The notes under the pieces: model-generated
Database searches by the model: none
Seen by the model: the letters and a program-made list of their open reading frames with translations, nothing else
Told to the model about the DNA's origin: nothing
Shown here: one piece after another, positions 1-5,788 of the stretch
Layout: each line of letters opens with the position of its first letter
Numbering within the stretch: the stretch's first letter is position 1
Translations under genes and position numbers: made by a program
Source: SpSt-600 sp042408195
GTDB lineage: Bacteria > Chloroflexota > Anaerolineae > SpSt-600
Assembly (NCBI GenBank): GCA_042408195.1
Contig: JBHOQL010000055.1
Span: forward strand, 1-6,278
DNA: 6,278 bases
Direction of reading: 5' to 3'

Positions 1-1
1 C

Positions 2-859
2 CCTATCTATGGGCTCGCTGTACCCGGCAAGGTAAAAATAAGTCCCGGAGGTGTGGCTAGAAACATAGCCGAAAACCTCGCCCGTCTGGGCGCTAACCCA
101 GTATTGCTGACGGTGGTCGGGAACGATCCGGCTGGCAGGCAGATTTTGGAGCAGGCTAAGGAAAGTGGAATTGATATTTCCCGTGTAGAAGTTATCAAAG
201 GCGAACGCACAGCCTCCTACCTTGCTATCCTGGACCAAAACGGAGCTCCATTGGCCTCAGTCTACGACATGAGGATAATGCAGCACCTTACCCCTCAATA
301 TATCCAAAGGAACCGCCGGATAGTAAGCAAAGCCAGTATGGTAATAATTGATGCCAACATCCCCGCTGAAAGCATAGAAGCCATAGTTTCCATAGCTTCA
401 AAGCAATCCATTCCTCTCTGCGCTGATCCCACTTCCTCAGACTTGGCGGAAAAGCTCATCCCCTTCCTCAGGGATTTTTACCTCTTAACACCCAACGAGG
501 CGGAAGCAGAAATCCTCTCGGGTAAGAGAGTGCAGGACAGGGATAGCGCCATTTTGGCTGCTAAGGAATTAGTATCAAAAGGGGTTAAAATTGCCGTCAT
601 CACTATGGCTGAGATGGGTGTAAGTTACGCCACTCCTTCCACAAGTGGCCACATTCCGGCCATTAAAGTAGAGGTGGTGGATCTGACAGGGGCAGGTGAT
701 GCTTTGACAGCGGGAACGGTTTTCGGTCTGCTACAAGATTTCCCCGTTGATGAAGCGATACGCATAGGGGTAGCCGCCGCCACCATCACCCTGCGCTGTG
801 AGGAAACCGTTTGCCCAGATCTATCTCTGGAGAAAGTCTATGAAGGGCTCATCGTTTGA
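2..859 (+). CDS. psuK: Pseudouridine kinase, PfkB family (5'-truncated by window edge)
   Basis: The frame is open from base 2 to the TGA at 857-859, giving 285 visible residues. The reading frame already encodes conserved sequence (PGKVKISPGGVARNIAENL) before the first internal start-like codon, a GTG at 53. The true start is therefore upstream of the window, and roughly 20-25 N-terminal residues are missing. The family phosphorylates sugars or nucleosides; PsuK converts pseudouridine to pseudouridine 5'-phosphate using ATP in the cytoplasm. Visible hallmarks are the substrate-binding GGVARNIAENLARLG segment, a DMRI motif matching DMNI of E. coli PsuK (YeiC), the TPNEAEAE segment, and the PfkB signature DLTGAGDALTAG near the C-terminus. 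The catalytic-base Asp of GAGD is encoded at 698-700. The PfkB fold alone would leave ribokinase or another nucleoside kinase possible. The overlapping psuG gene and the closeness to YeiC make pseudouridine the likely substrate. Confidence 0.92.
   Translation, partial: PIYGLAVPGKVKISPGGVARNIAENLARLGANPVLLTVVGNDPAGRQILEQAKESGIDISRVEVIKGERTASYLAILDQNGAPLASVYDMRIMQHLTPQYIQRNRRIVSKASMVIIDANIPAESIEAIVSIASKQSIPLCADPTSSDLAEKLIPFLRDFYLLTPNEAEAEILSGKRVQDRDSAILAAKELVSKGVKIAVITMAEMGVSYATPSTSGHIPAIKVEVVDLTGAGDALTAGTVFGLLQDFPVDEAIRIGVAAATITLRCEETVCPDLSLEKVYEGLIV
829..832 (+). promoter_or_regulatory. Ribosome binding site for psuG, inside the psuK 3' end
   Basis: GGAG lies 7 bases before the ATG at 840 and selects that codon as the psuG start. 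The frame is also open from an ATG at 798, but the 14 extra residues are only psuK codons read in another frame and do not resemble PsuG N-termini. I see no comparable site in front of 798. Confidence 0.65.
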
Positions 860-1742
860 GATCTTAGTCCCTCCAGAGATAGCATCAAGCCCTCTCCCCA
901 AAGTAGCTCTGGAATCGGTGGTAATAACTTTTGGCCTTCCGTATCCCCACAACCTTGAAATGGCTCTGAGCATGGAAGAAGTCATCCGCGAGGAGGGTTC
1001 TCTTCCCCTAACGGTAGCAGTCATCGATGGGAAAATCAAGGCGGGTTTAAGCAGAGATGAGTTGGAATTCCTAGCTAGAGCAGAGGGAATCCTGAAAGTC
1101 TCAAGGCGAGAAATTCCCCTTGTAGCCGCCTCCGGAGGCAATGGAGCCACCACCGTTTCAGGTACTGCCTTTGTGGCTGGGAAGTTGGGCATCAAGGTCT
1201 TGGCTACGGGAGGGATCGGAGGTGTCCACAGGGGTTCAGCCTTTGATGTTTCAGCGGATTTGCCTACAATAGCGGAAACTCCCGTAGCAGTGGTGTGCTC
1301 GGGAGCTAAATCCATCCTGGACTTGAAAGCAACCCTGGAATGGCTTGAAACATGGGGGGTGCCTGTAATAGGCCTTGGAACTCAAGAACTCCCCGCCTTC
1401 TACACTCGCCACTCGGGCCTTCCCTTGGAGTACTCAGTTTCCTCGGTGGAAGAAATCGCAAAGCTTTTAAAAGCACACTGGAGTCTGCGCCCCGGATGCG
1501 GGGCCATAGTGGCTGTTCCCGTCCCAAAAGAGAAGGAGGTTGAGGGGAAAGAGCTCGAGGAAATGATTGAAAGAGCACACAGAGAAGCCGAAGAGAGAGG
1601 GATAAGGGGGAAAGAATTAACGCCTTTCCTGCTCAAGCGATTGACTGAACTGAGTGAGGGCAAAACTCTGGAGGCCAATAAGGCCCTGCTTTTGAACAAT
1701 GCCAGAACAGCTGCACAGCTGGCCAGAGCCTTAGAAGAATGA
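840..1742 (+). CDS. psuG: Pseudouridine-5'-phosphate glycosidase
   Basis: The gene encodes 300 residues, close to the length of E. coli PsuG. The enzyme reversibly cleaves the C-C glycosidic bond of pseudouridine 5'-phosphate, yielding uracil and ribose 5-phosphate. It acts downstream of PsuK. Recognisable blocks, in order, are VALES (residues 22-26, with Glu25 matching catalytic Glu31 of E. coli), KVSRRE (86-91), NGATTV (101-106), ATGGIGGVHRG (122-132), FDVSADL (135-141), and CSGAKSILDL (153-162). Lys157 of the last block matches the Lys166 that forms the imine with ribose in the E. coli enzyme. Near the C-terminus, GKELTPFLLKRL and NNARTAAQLA complete the family pattern. All key residues are present, so the enzyme should be active. 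The start overlaps psuK by 20 bases, which suggests translational coupling. The next gene converges on it 50 bases after the stop. Confidence 0.97.
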   Translation: MKGSSFEILVPPEIASSPLPKVALESVVITFGLPYPHNLEMALSMEEVIREEGSLPLTVAVIDGKIKAGLSRDELEFLARAEGILKVSRREIPLVAASGGNGATTVSGTAFVAGKLGIKVLATGGIGGVHRGSAFDVSADLPTIAETPVAVVCSGAKSILDLKATLEWLETWGVPVIGLGTQELPAFYTRHSGLPLEYSVSSVEEIAKLLKAHWSLRPGCGAIVAVPVPKEKEVEGKELEEMIERAHREAEERGIRGKELTPFLLKRLTELSEGKTLEANKALLLNNARTAAQLARALEE

Positions 1743-1792
1743 ACTCATCCTTTTCTCCGACCCTGAAAAAGGCGGCTTCCACTTTGGGCAAA

Positions 1793-2128
1793 CTAACGGA
1801 GCAAAATCGCTATAATAACTGTTATCCATGTAGTTATCTGAAGGCCTATGAGCCAGCGGAACCTGTTGGAGAGGTCACGCCTCAAAGCCTCAATTTTAGC
1901 ATCAAATTCCTGCCCTACTGTTCCTATTTTAGCGTCAAGCTCCCTTCTTGTGGCCAAAAGCTTTTGCCTGACGGATTCTATCTTGGCGTCAAGCTCATGC
2001 CTCGTGATCTCAAATTTCTCGTCCAGCAAAGTAAGCCTTGAGTTTATAGCATCGAAGAGCCTGGATTGTTTTTCCATTCGGCCTTCAACTCCGGAAACTC
2101 TTTGCTCTATAGCGAGCTCAACCACCAT
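1793..2128 (-). CDS. Small coiled-coil protein with C-terminal membrane anchor, function unknown
   Basis: The gene encodes 111 residues on the minus strand. Residues 4-90 are strongly charged with regularly spaced hydrophobics, as in a long amphipathic helix or coiled coil. There are no prolines and almost no breaks. ELDAKI occurs at 45-50 and 63-68 and EFDAKI at 74-79, spaced 18 and 11 residues apart. Both are 7n+4 spacings, consistent with mixed heptad/hendecad packing. Residues 92-110 (WLIGLQITTWITVIIAILL) form one hydrophobic segment followed by a final Arg, so the protein is probably tail-anchored with its coiled coil in the cytoplasm. A GGAGGG site at 2131-2136 lies only 2 bases before the ATG; the adjacent GTG (2123-2125) has better spacing and may be the true start. 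Similar short coiled-coil/TM proteins are common in bacteria and mostly lack a known role. I do not recognise a specific family. The gene is convergent with psuG and divergent from asnS. Confidence 0.7.
   Translation of the reverse strand: MVVELAIEQRVSGVEGRMEKQSRLFDAINSRLTLLDEKFEITRHELDAKIESVRQKLLATRRELDAKIGTVGQEFDAKIEALRRDLSNRFRWLIGLQITTWITVIIAILLR
1893..1996. repeat. Three spaced copies of a 17-base degenerate repeat within the coiled-coil gene
   Basis: Related 17-mers lie at 1893-1909 (attttagcatcaaattc), 1926-1942 (attttagcgtcaagctc) and 1980-1996 (atcttggcgtcaagctc). They are offset by 33 and 54 bases, both multiples of three. On the minus strand they encode the three (E)(L/F)DAKI units of the coiled coil. 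They are best read as protein-level internal duplication, not as independent DNA sites. Confidence 0.6.
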
Positions 2129-2186
2129 TGCCCTCCGGTGAAGTTATTTAACAGTTTAAACGATTTTTCTCACAAAGGCAAATTCT

Positions 2187-2215
2187 TTGTCAAGCCTTCG
2201 GGATAATGATATAAT
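2187..2215 (+). promoter_or_regulatory. Sigma-70-type promoter for the asnS operon
   Basis: A -35 box TTGTCA (2187-2192, five of six consensus bases) is separated by exactly 17 bases from a perfect -10 box TATAAT (2210-2215). This places transcription start near 2221-2223 and leaves an untranslated leader of only about 22 bases, so there is no room for a T-box or other leader riboswitch. The candidate asnS start codons TTG 2187 and ATG 2214 fall inside the -35 box and on the end of the -10 box. Confidence 0.78.
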
Positions 2216-2228
2216 GAATTCAAATCAG

Positions 2229-2236
2229 AGGGAGGT
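2229..2236 (+). promoter_or_regulatory. Ribosome binding site that fixes the asnS start
   Basis: The purine run AGGGAGGT ends 7 bases before the GTG at 2244. It is the only strong Shine-Dalgarno sequence downstream of the predicted transcription start and before the conserved AsnRS N-terminus. Confidence 0.75.
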
Positions 2237-2243
2237 GGGAAAA

Positions 2244-3548
2244 GTGGCGAGGGATATTAGCATTGAGGAAGCCCCAAAATTTGTAGGTGAAGAGGTCAGG
2301 ATAAAGGGATGGCTCTACGGAAAGGTAGACAAAGGCAAGCTTCAGTTCCTCCAAGTAAGGGATGGCACCGGAATAATCCAGGCCGTGGTTTTTCACAAGA
2401 ACGTTTCCCCGGAGGCTTTCGAAGCTGCCCACCGGCTGGGTCAAGAATCATCCCTTATCATTGAAGGTGTCCTGAAAGTTGAACCAAAGGCTCCTGGTAT
2501 ACCCGGTGGGTATGAAATTGAGGTTAAGGACCTGAGGGTGCTCCAGTTCGTGCAGGATTATCCGATAACTCCGAAAGAGCATGGGATAGATTTCCTCATG
2601 GATCACCGACACCTTTGGCTCCGCTCTACCCGCCAGTGGGCTATAATGCGCATAAGGGCTACGGTCATAAAAGCCATAAGGGATTGGCTTGATTCCCACG
2701 GTTTTATAAACATCGACGCCCCCATTTTGACGCCGGCCGCTTGCGAGGGCACTACAACCCTTTTCGCCACCGATTACTTTGGCCAGCCGGCGTACCTGAG
2801 CCAGAGTGGCCAGCTTTACAACGAGGCTACAATAATGGCCTTTGGAAAAGTTTACTGCTTTGGCCCCACCTTCAGAGCTGAGAAATCCCGAACCCGCCGC
2901 CATCTCATGGAATTCTGGATGGTGGAACCCGAAATGGCTTTCGCCGATTTAGATGACTGCATGCGGGTTGAGGAAGAACTGGTAACCTACATTGTTCAAA
3001 CAGTTCTGAAAGAAAGGGCAAAGGAACTTAAAGTGCTGGAAAGGGACATTTCACTCCTGGAGAAAGTAGAGCCACCGTTCCCTCGCATCTCTTATGATGA
3101 AGCCCTGGAAATCCTCAGAGAAGCTGGAGAACCGCTGGAGTGGGGGGAAGATTTCGGAGCACCCCATGAGACAATAATCTCCATGAAATTTGAGAAGCCT
3201 GTGTTTGTCCACCATTACCCCACTAAAGCCAAGGCCTTCTACATGGAGCCAGAACCGGATCGCCCTGAGGTTTGCCGCTCAGTGGACCTCTTAGCTCCGG
3301 AAGGGTATGGAGAGATAATAGGAGGTGGGCAAAGGATTTCGGATCCCCAGTTGTTAGAACAGCGCATAAAGGAACATAACCTGCCAAGAGAAGCTTATCG
3401 GTGGTACATTGACCTGAGAAGGTTCGGCTCAGTTCCCCACTCCGGCTTCGGTTTGGGAGTAGAAAGGACAGTGGCGTGGATCTGCGGGTTGCAACACATT
3501 CGAGAGACAATACCTTTCCCGAGAACTCTGGGGAAGATTTACCCCTGA
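2244..3548 (+). CDS. asnS: Asparaginyl-tRNA synthetase (asparagine--tRNA ligase)
   Basis: This class IIb aminoacyl-tRNA synthetase charges tRNA-Asn with asparagine using ATP, in the cytoplasm. From the GTG at 2244 it has 434 residues, about the size of the short archaeal/thermophile AsnRS. The N-terminal OB-fold anticodon-binding domain spans about residues 5-105 (VRIKGW, LQFLQVRDGTGIIQAVV). The catalytic core holds motif 1 (about 135-165), YLSQSGQLY, motif 2 starting at Phe210 (FRAEKSRTRRHLMEFWMVEPE), and motif 3 (GFGLGVERTVAW, 401-412, with ATP-binding Arg408). The end, IPFPRTLGKIYP, is typical of AsnRS. KSRTRRHL and SVPHSGFGLGVER separate it from AspRS, which would have EHNTSRHLNE-like motif 2 and AspRS-specific blocks. 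One oddity is that the usual GGSQRE reads GGGQRI (360-365). The open frame extends back to a TTG at 2187, but that codon and ATG 2214 overlap the promoter boxes. It is the first gene of the rightward operon. Confidence 0.95.
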   Translation: MARDISIEEAPKFVGEEVRIKGWLYGKVDKGKLQFLQVRDGTGIIQAVVFHKNVSPEAFEAAHRLGQESSLIIEGVLKVEPKAPGIPGGYEIEVKDLRVLQFVQDYPITPKEHGIDFLMDHRHLWLRSTRQWAIMRIRATVIKAIRDWLDSHGFINIDAPILTPAACEGTTTLFATDYFGQPAYLSQSGQLYNEATIMAFGKVYCFGPTFRAEKSRTRRHLMEFWMVEPEMAFADLDDCMRVEEELVTYIVQTVLKERAKELKVLERDISLLEKVEPPFPRISYDEALEILREAGEPLEWGEDFGAPHETIISMKFEKPVFVHHYPTKAKAFYMEPEPDRPEVCRSVDLLAPEGYGEIIGGGQRISDPQLLEQRIKEHNLPREAYRWYIDLRRFGSVPHSGFGLGVERTVAWICGLQHIRETIPFPRTLGKIYP

Positions 3549-3581
3549 AAACCGTGGCTTTGCTGTGATAAGGAGGATTCA

Positions 3582-4541
3582 GTGCGCGCTTTTATAACTG
3601 GCATAGGGGGGTTCGCTGGGAGCTATCTGGCGGAGTTCTTGCTGGAAAACACCGATTGGGAAATTTCAGGCCTCATCCGCCGATCGCCGGAAAATGTTGC
3701 GCACCTTCAGGACAAAATTCTCCTAATTCAGGGCGATCTGGGAAATTATAAGCACACAGAGGAAATCTTGGCTCAAGTTCGTCCTCACTATATTTTCCAC
3801 CTGGCTGCTACGGCTTTCGTCCCCGACTCCTGGAGAGACCCTTGGGGTGTGTTTGAAAATAATGTCCGGAGCCAGCTTAACATCCTGCAAGCGGTGGTGA
3901 ACCTCCGACTGGATTCCCGAGTGTTGGTTGTAGGATCCAACGAGGAATACGGAGCAGTCAGGGAAGAGGAACTTCCCGTCCGCGAGGACACCCCCCTTCG
4001 CCCTAATAACCCCTATGGTGTAAGCAAAGTGGCGCAGGATTTCCTCGGCCTTCAATTCTACCTCTCTCACGGCCTCCACGTGGTTCGGGTTCGGCCCTTC
4101 AATCACACCGGACCACGCCAGAAGCCCAATTTCGTAATACCAGCTTTCGCCAAACAACTGGCAGAAGCCGAGGCCGGCCTTCGCCCGCCTCTCATAAAAG
4201 TGGGGAACTTATACCCAAAGCGAGATTTTACCGACGTTCGGGACACCGTGCGGGCATACTACTTGGCCCTCACGAGGGGTAGACCCGGGGAAGTTTACAA
4301 TATAGGCTCCGGAAAGGCTTACTCCATTGGGGAAGTGCTTGATATGCTCCTGAAAATGTGCCAGATAGAAGTCAGCGTGGAGCAGGACCCCTCCCTTATG
4401 CGCCCAAGCGATGTTCCGGTGACTCTTTGCGATTACTCCAAAATCCATCGGGATACCGGTTGGACACCAACGATACCCCTGGAAAAAACGCTGGAGGATG
4501 TCATGGATTACTGGCGAAAAAAAGTTAAGGAGGCAAAATGA
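3582..4541 (+). CDS. rmd: NAD(P)-dependent nucleotide-sugar reductase/epimerase, GDP-4-dehydro-6-deoxy-D-mannose reductase type
   Basis: This is an extended short-chain dehydrogenase of 319 residues. The Rossmann motif TGIGGFAG is at residues 6-13. The catalytic set is Ser119 and Glu121 (in GSNEEYG), Tyr145 and Lys149 (YGVSK). HLAATAFVPDSW follows the family core. RPFNHTGPRQKPNFVIPAFAKQ, KRDFTDVRDTVRAYY and VYNIGSGKAYSIGE match GDP-4-dehydro-6-deoxymannose reductases such as P. aeruginosa Rmd, which make GDP-D-rhamnose for surface glycans. A different end product (GDP-mannose 4,6-dehydratase or another sugar epimerase) cannot be excluded, and no GDP-mannose 4,6-dehydratase is visible here. 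The start is a GTG with AGGAGG at 3571-3576, 5 bases upstream. It follows asnS by 33 bases, so the two are probably co-transcribed. Its TGA overlaps the next gene's ATG. Confidence 0.82.
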   Translation: MRAFITGIGGFAGSYLAEFLLENTDWEISGLIRRSPENVAHLQDKILLIQGDLGNYKHTEEILAQVRPHYIFHLAATAFVPDSWRDPWGVFENNVRSQLNILQAVVNLRLDSRVLVVGSNEEYGAVREEELPVREDTPLRPNNPYGVSKVAQDFLGLQFYLSHGLHVVRVRPFNHTGPRQKPNFVIPAFAKQLAEAEAGLRPPLIKVGNLYPKRDFTDVRDTVRAYYLALTRGRPGEVYNIGSGKAYSIGEVLDMLLKMCQIEVSVEQDPSLMRPSDVPVTLCDYSKIHRDTGWTPTIPLEKTLEDVMDYWRKKVKEAK

Positions 4542-5788
4542 GTCCCTACAAACGCCCCCCGGAGATTTCCAATTTGTCATCCGAGGAGTTCATCCGGGTA
4601 ATTGTAAGATACAGTTCCGCTTCCCTCTTGGCTGCAGGCCTCGTAGAAGGCCTCGCCCTCAGGCCAGAAGCCCTGGCTCGATTTGCCGAGGAAATCCTCA
4701 AACCTTGGCGAGAAGCCATCTTCCGCCACTTTCGCCTCATCCCCGCCACCGCCCTCAAGTTAAGGGCTGAAGAACTCAAGACCCTCGAAGAAGACCCTAG
4801 AATTGAATCCATATGGCTTGACAAGCCTGTCTACGCCCTGCTGGACGTTTCCGTCCCTCTCATAAGAGCACCTCAGGTCTGGGAAAGGGGATTCACAGGG
4901 CGAGGGATAAAGGTGGCAGTTTTGGATACAGGCATTGATTATCAGCACCCGGATTTCGCCGGGAGAATTCTGGCTTTCACCAGTTTCGTAGGAGGAGATG
5001 GGAGGGACGACCACGGCCATGGGACCCATGTAGCCGGGATAATAGCAGGGAGTGGTGAGGCTTCGGGGGGCAGATACCGTGGGGTAGCTCCAGAAGCCCT
5101 CCTGTTGAGTGCCAAGGTCCTGAAAGCCGATGGCTCAGGGTTAATGAGCGATGTAATGGCAGGAATTGAATGGGCGGTGGAACAAGGGGCAAAGATCATA
5201 AATCTTTCCCTTGGCTCTCCAGGTCCATGCGATGGAACTGATGCCCTATCAGCTATGTGCGATGCAGCCGTAAAATTGGGGGTTGTGGTGTGCGCTGCCG
5301 CTGGCAACGATGGACCAGCCTCAGGAACCATCGGAAGCCCTGGGTGTGCTCGAGAAGTGATCACTGTGGGAGCCTCGGATGACAACGATCAGGTAGCTTC
5401 TTTCTCCTCCCGTGGCCCTACTGCCGACGGTAGGGTCAAACCGGACATCCTTTTCCCTGGCGTTGGAATTGTTTCCTGCCGTGCAAGTGGAACTTCCATG
5501 GGAAACCCCTTAGATAATTTCTACACTTCAGCCAGCGGAACAAGTATGGCTACACCTCACGCTTCGGGCGTTGCTGCTCTTCTGCTCCAAGCCTACCCGA
5601 GCCTCACCCCAGCACAGATCAAGGAAAGGATGATGGCCTCTGCTTTAAGCCTCAACCTGGACCCGAACACTCAAGGAGCGGGGCGAGGAGACGCCTTGGC
5701 CGCTATGGAAAAGGAGGTGCCTCAGCCTGCCCCTAAACCCAAGGGTTGCCTCTACCTCCTCAGGGCAATCCTTGAAGGGAAAAGGTGA
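4538..5788 (+). CDS. Subtilisin-family (S8) serine protease without signal peptide
   Basis: The gene encodes 416 residues. The catalytic triad is Asp130 (AVLDTGID), His164 (GHGTHVAG) and Ser336 (GTSMATPHASG), with oxyanion-hole Asn257 (AAGNDG). All are in intact motifs, so it should be an active endopeptidase. Residues about 18-105 look like an inhibitor-I9-type propeptide (FIRVIVRY, then IESIWLDKPVYALLD just before the mature domain). The N-terminus (MSPYKRPPEISNLSSEEF) is polar and has no hydrophobic signal segment, so I infer a cytoplasmic or unconventionally exported enzyme, in the manner of B. subtilis AprX. A short Pro/Lys-rich tail (PQPAPKPKG) follows the domain. A second GTSM (317-321, RASGTSMGNP) sits just ahead of the true active-site segment. 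The start is supported by AAGGAGG at 4527-4533 and the ATGA overlap with the upstream reductase gene. Physiological substrate unknown. Confidence 0.95.
   Translation: MSPYKRPPEISNLSSEEFIRVIVRYSSASLLAAGLVEGLALRPEALARFAEEILKPWREAIFRHFRLIPATALKLRAEELKTLEEDPRIESIWLDKPVYALLDVSVPLIRAPQVWERGFTGRGIKVAVLDTGIDYQHPDFAGRILAFTSFVGGDGRDDHGHGTHVAGIIAGSGEASGGRYRGVAPEALLLSAKVLKADGSGLMSDVMAGIEWAVEQGAKIINLSLGSPGPCDGTDALSAMCDAAVKLGVVVCAAAGNDGPASGTIGSPGCAREVITVGASDDNDQVASFSSRGPTADGRVKPDILFPGVGIVSCRASGTSMGNPLDNFYTSASGTSMATPHASGVAALLLQAYPSLTPAQIKERMMASALSLNLDPNTQGAGRGDALAAMEKEVPQPAPKPKGCLYLLRAILEGKR

Noticed and set aside
53..55. GTG 53 as the start of psuK
   Set aside because: The frame upstream encodes conserved PsuK sequence (PGKVKISPGG), so this is an internal valine codon and the gene starts outside the window.
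798..839. N-terminal extension of psuG from the ATG at 798
   Set aside because: The extra 14 residues are an alternate-frame reading of the psuK C-terminus and lack family similarity; ATG 840 has a proper GGAG site.
1743..1792. Possible shared terminator between convergent psuG and the coiled-coil gene
   Set aside because: There is an A/T run (1766-1770) and weak CCC..AAA/TTTGGG complementarity, but no stable GC-rich stem next to a U-tract on either strand.
1739..2141. Plus-strand open frames (100 residues from 1739 and 97 residues from 1848) across the coiled-coil gene
   Set aside because: They translate to Ser- or Pro/Cys-rich low-complexity sequence with repeats such as SILASSS that mirror the DAKI units on the other strand. 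They have no convincing ribosome binding site. The minus-strand frame is the coherent protein.
2187..2243. T-box or other leader riboswitch ahead of asnS
   Set aside because: The predicted leader is about 22 bases, too short for such an element, and no T-box-like sequence is visible.
4546..5385. Long minus-strand open frames opposite the first subtilase and other genes (also near 821-1315, 2448-2903, 3723-4157)
   Set aside because: They lie entirely antisense to well-supported genes, show biased shadow composition and no recognisable domains.
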